In this document: piece by piece, positions 63,905 through 64,000 of the stretch
Numbering within the stretch: the stretch's first letter is position 1
How the letters are laid out: every line of letters begins with the position of its first letter
DNA from: Alligator mississippiensis
Taxonomy: Eukaryota; Chordata; Crocodylia; Alligatoridae
Reading direction: 5' to 3'
Assembly: GCF_030867095.1 (NCBI RefSeq)
Contig: NC_081828.1
Span: 220,627,978-220,691,977, forward strand
Length of the DNA: 64,000 nt
The notes under the pieces: model-generated
Told to the model about the DNA's origin: nothing
The model's database searches: none
The model's input: only the letters and a program-made list of their open reading frames with translations
Position numbers and translations under genes: made by a program

Positions 63905-64000
63905 ACAAACTTTTATTATATCAGCTGAGAAACTGCAAAAAAATATATTTTTCTGCAAGCTTTTGGGCTCATGCGCCCTTCATCAGGCTCAGGGAAAGTT
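63905..64000 (-). mobile_element. Penelope-type end with hammerhead-like motif, cut by window edge
   Basis: On the minus strand CCTGATGAAGGGC, a GGGC/GCCC stem and GCTTGCAG appear in hammerhead order at 63955-63987, with TTTTATTATATCAGCTG at the far end. It is a different subfamily from the other two copies. The conserved core is not fully kept. It continues beyond the window. Confidence 0.55.

Overview
This is vertebrate nuclear DNA, most likely from a crocodilian (a turtle is the main alternative). The pointers are multi-exon genes with GT-AG introns, two CpG islands, and very many CR1 LINE copies whose 3' ends carry the repeated TCATAGATTCATAG signature. I saw no bacterial genes, CRISPR array, rRNA or tRNA.

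Two host genes are recognisable, both on the + strand. The first is the C-terminal two thirds of SMARCD3 (BAF60C, a SWI/SNF subunit): nine coding exons between 10849 and 41436. Its first roughly 150 codons are not in the window. The second is a complete CDK5RAP1 (mitochondrial tRNA methylthiotransferase): thirteen coding exons, 54030-61420, which join in frame to 577 codons with both iron-sulfur cysteine sets.

Layout: 1-10848 is upstream SMARCD3 intron packed with nested repeats. 10849-13735 holds three SMARCD3 exons. 13736-29470 is a 15.7-kb intron made largely of CR1 copies in both orientations. 29471-41436 holds the SWIB-domain and C-terminal exons. 41437-53030 is 3' UTR and intergenic DNA; in its middle lie a CpG island (about 45.9-47.3 kb) and a 60-61-bp tandem array (47341-47670). 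53030-54029 is the CDK5RAP1 CpG-island promoter, followed by the gene and about 2.6 kb of 3' flank.

The repeat history can be read from nested insertions. Several hAT-type DNA transposons have 8-bp target duplications. A pogo/Tigger derivative sits inside a CR1. A non-CR1 LINE is split by both a hAT and a Penelope-type fragment. Three Penelope-type fragments carry hammerhead-ribozyme-like motifs. The most unusual signal is the 47.3-47.7 kb array: each unit combines ZNF143/SBS-like, ETS-like and YY1-like sites, and the array sits at the edge of a CpG island with no recognised gene. All family names rest on remembered motifs, not searches.
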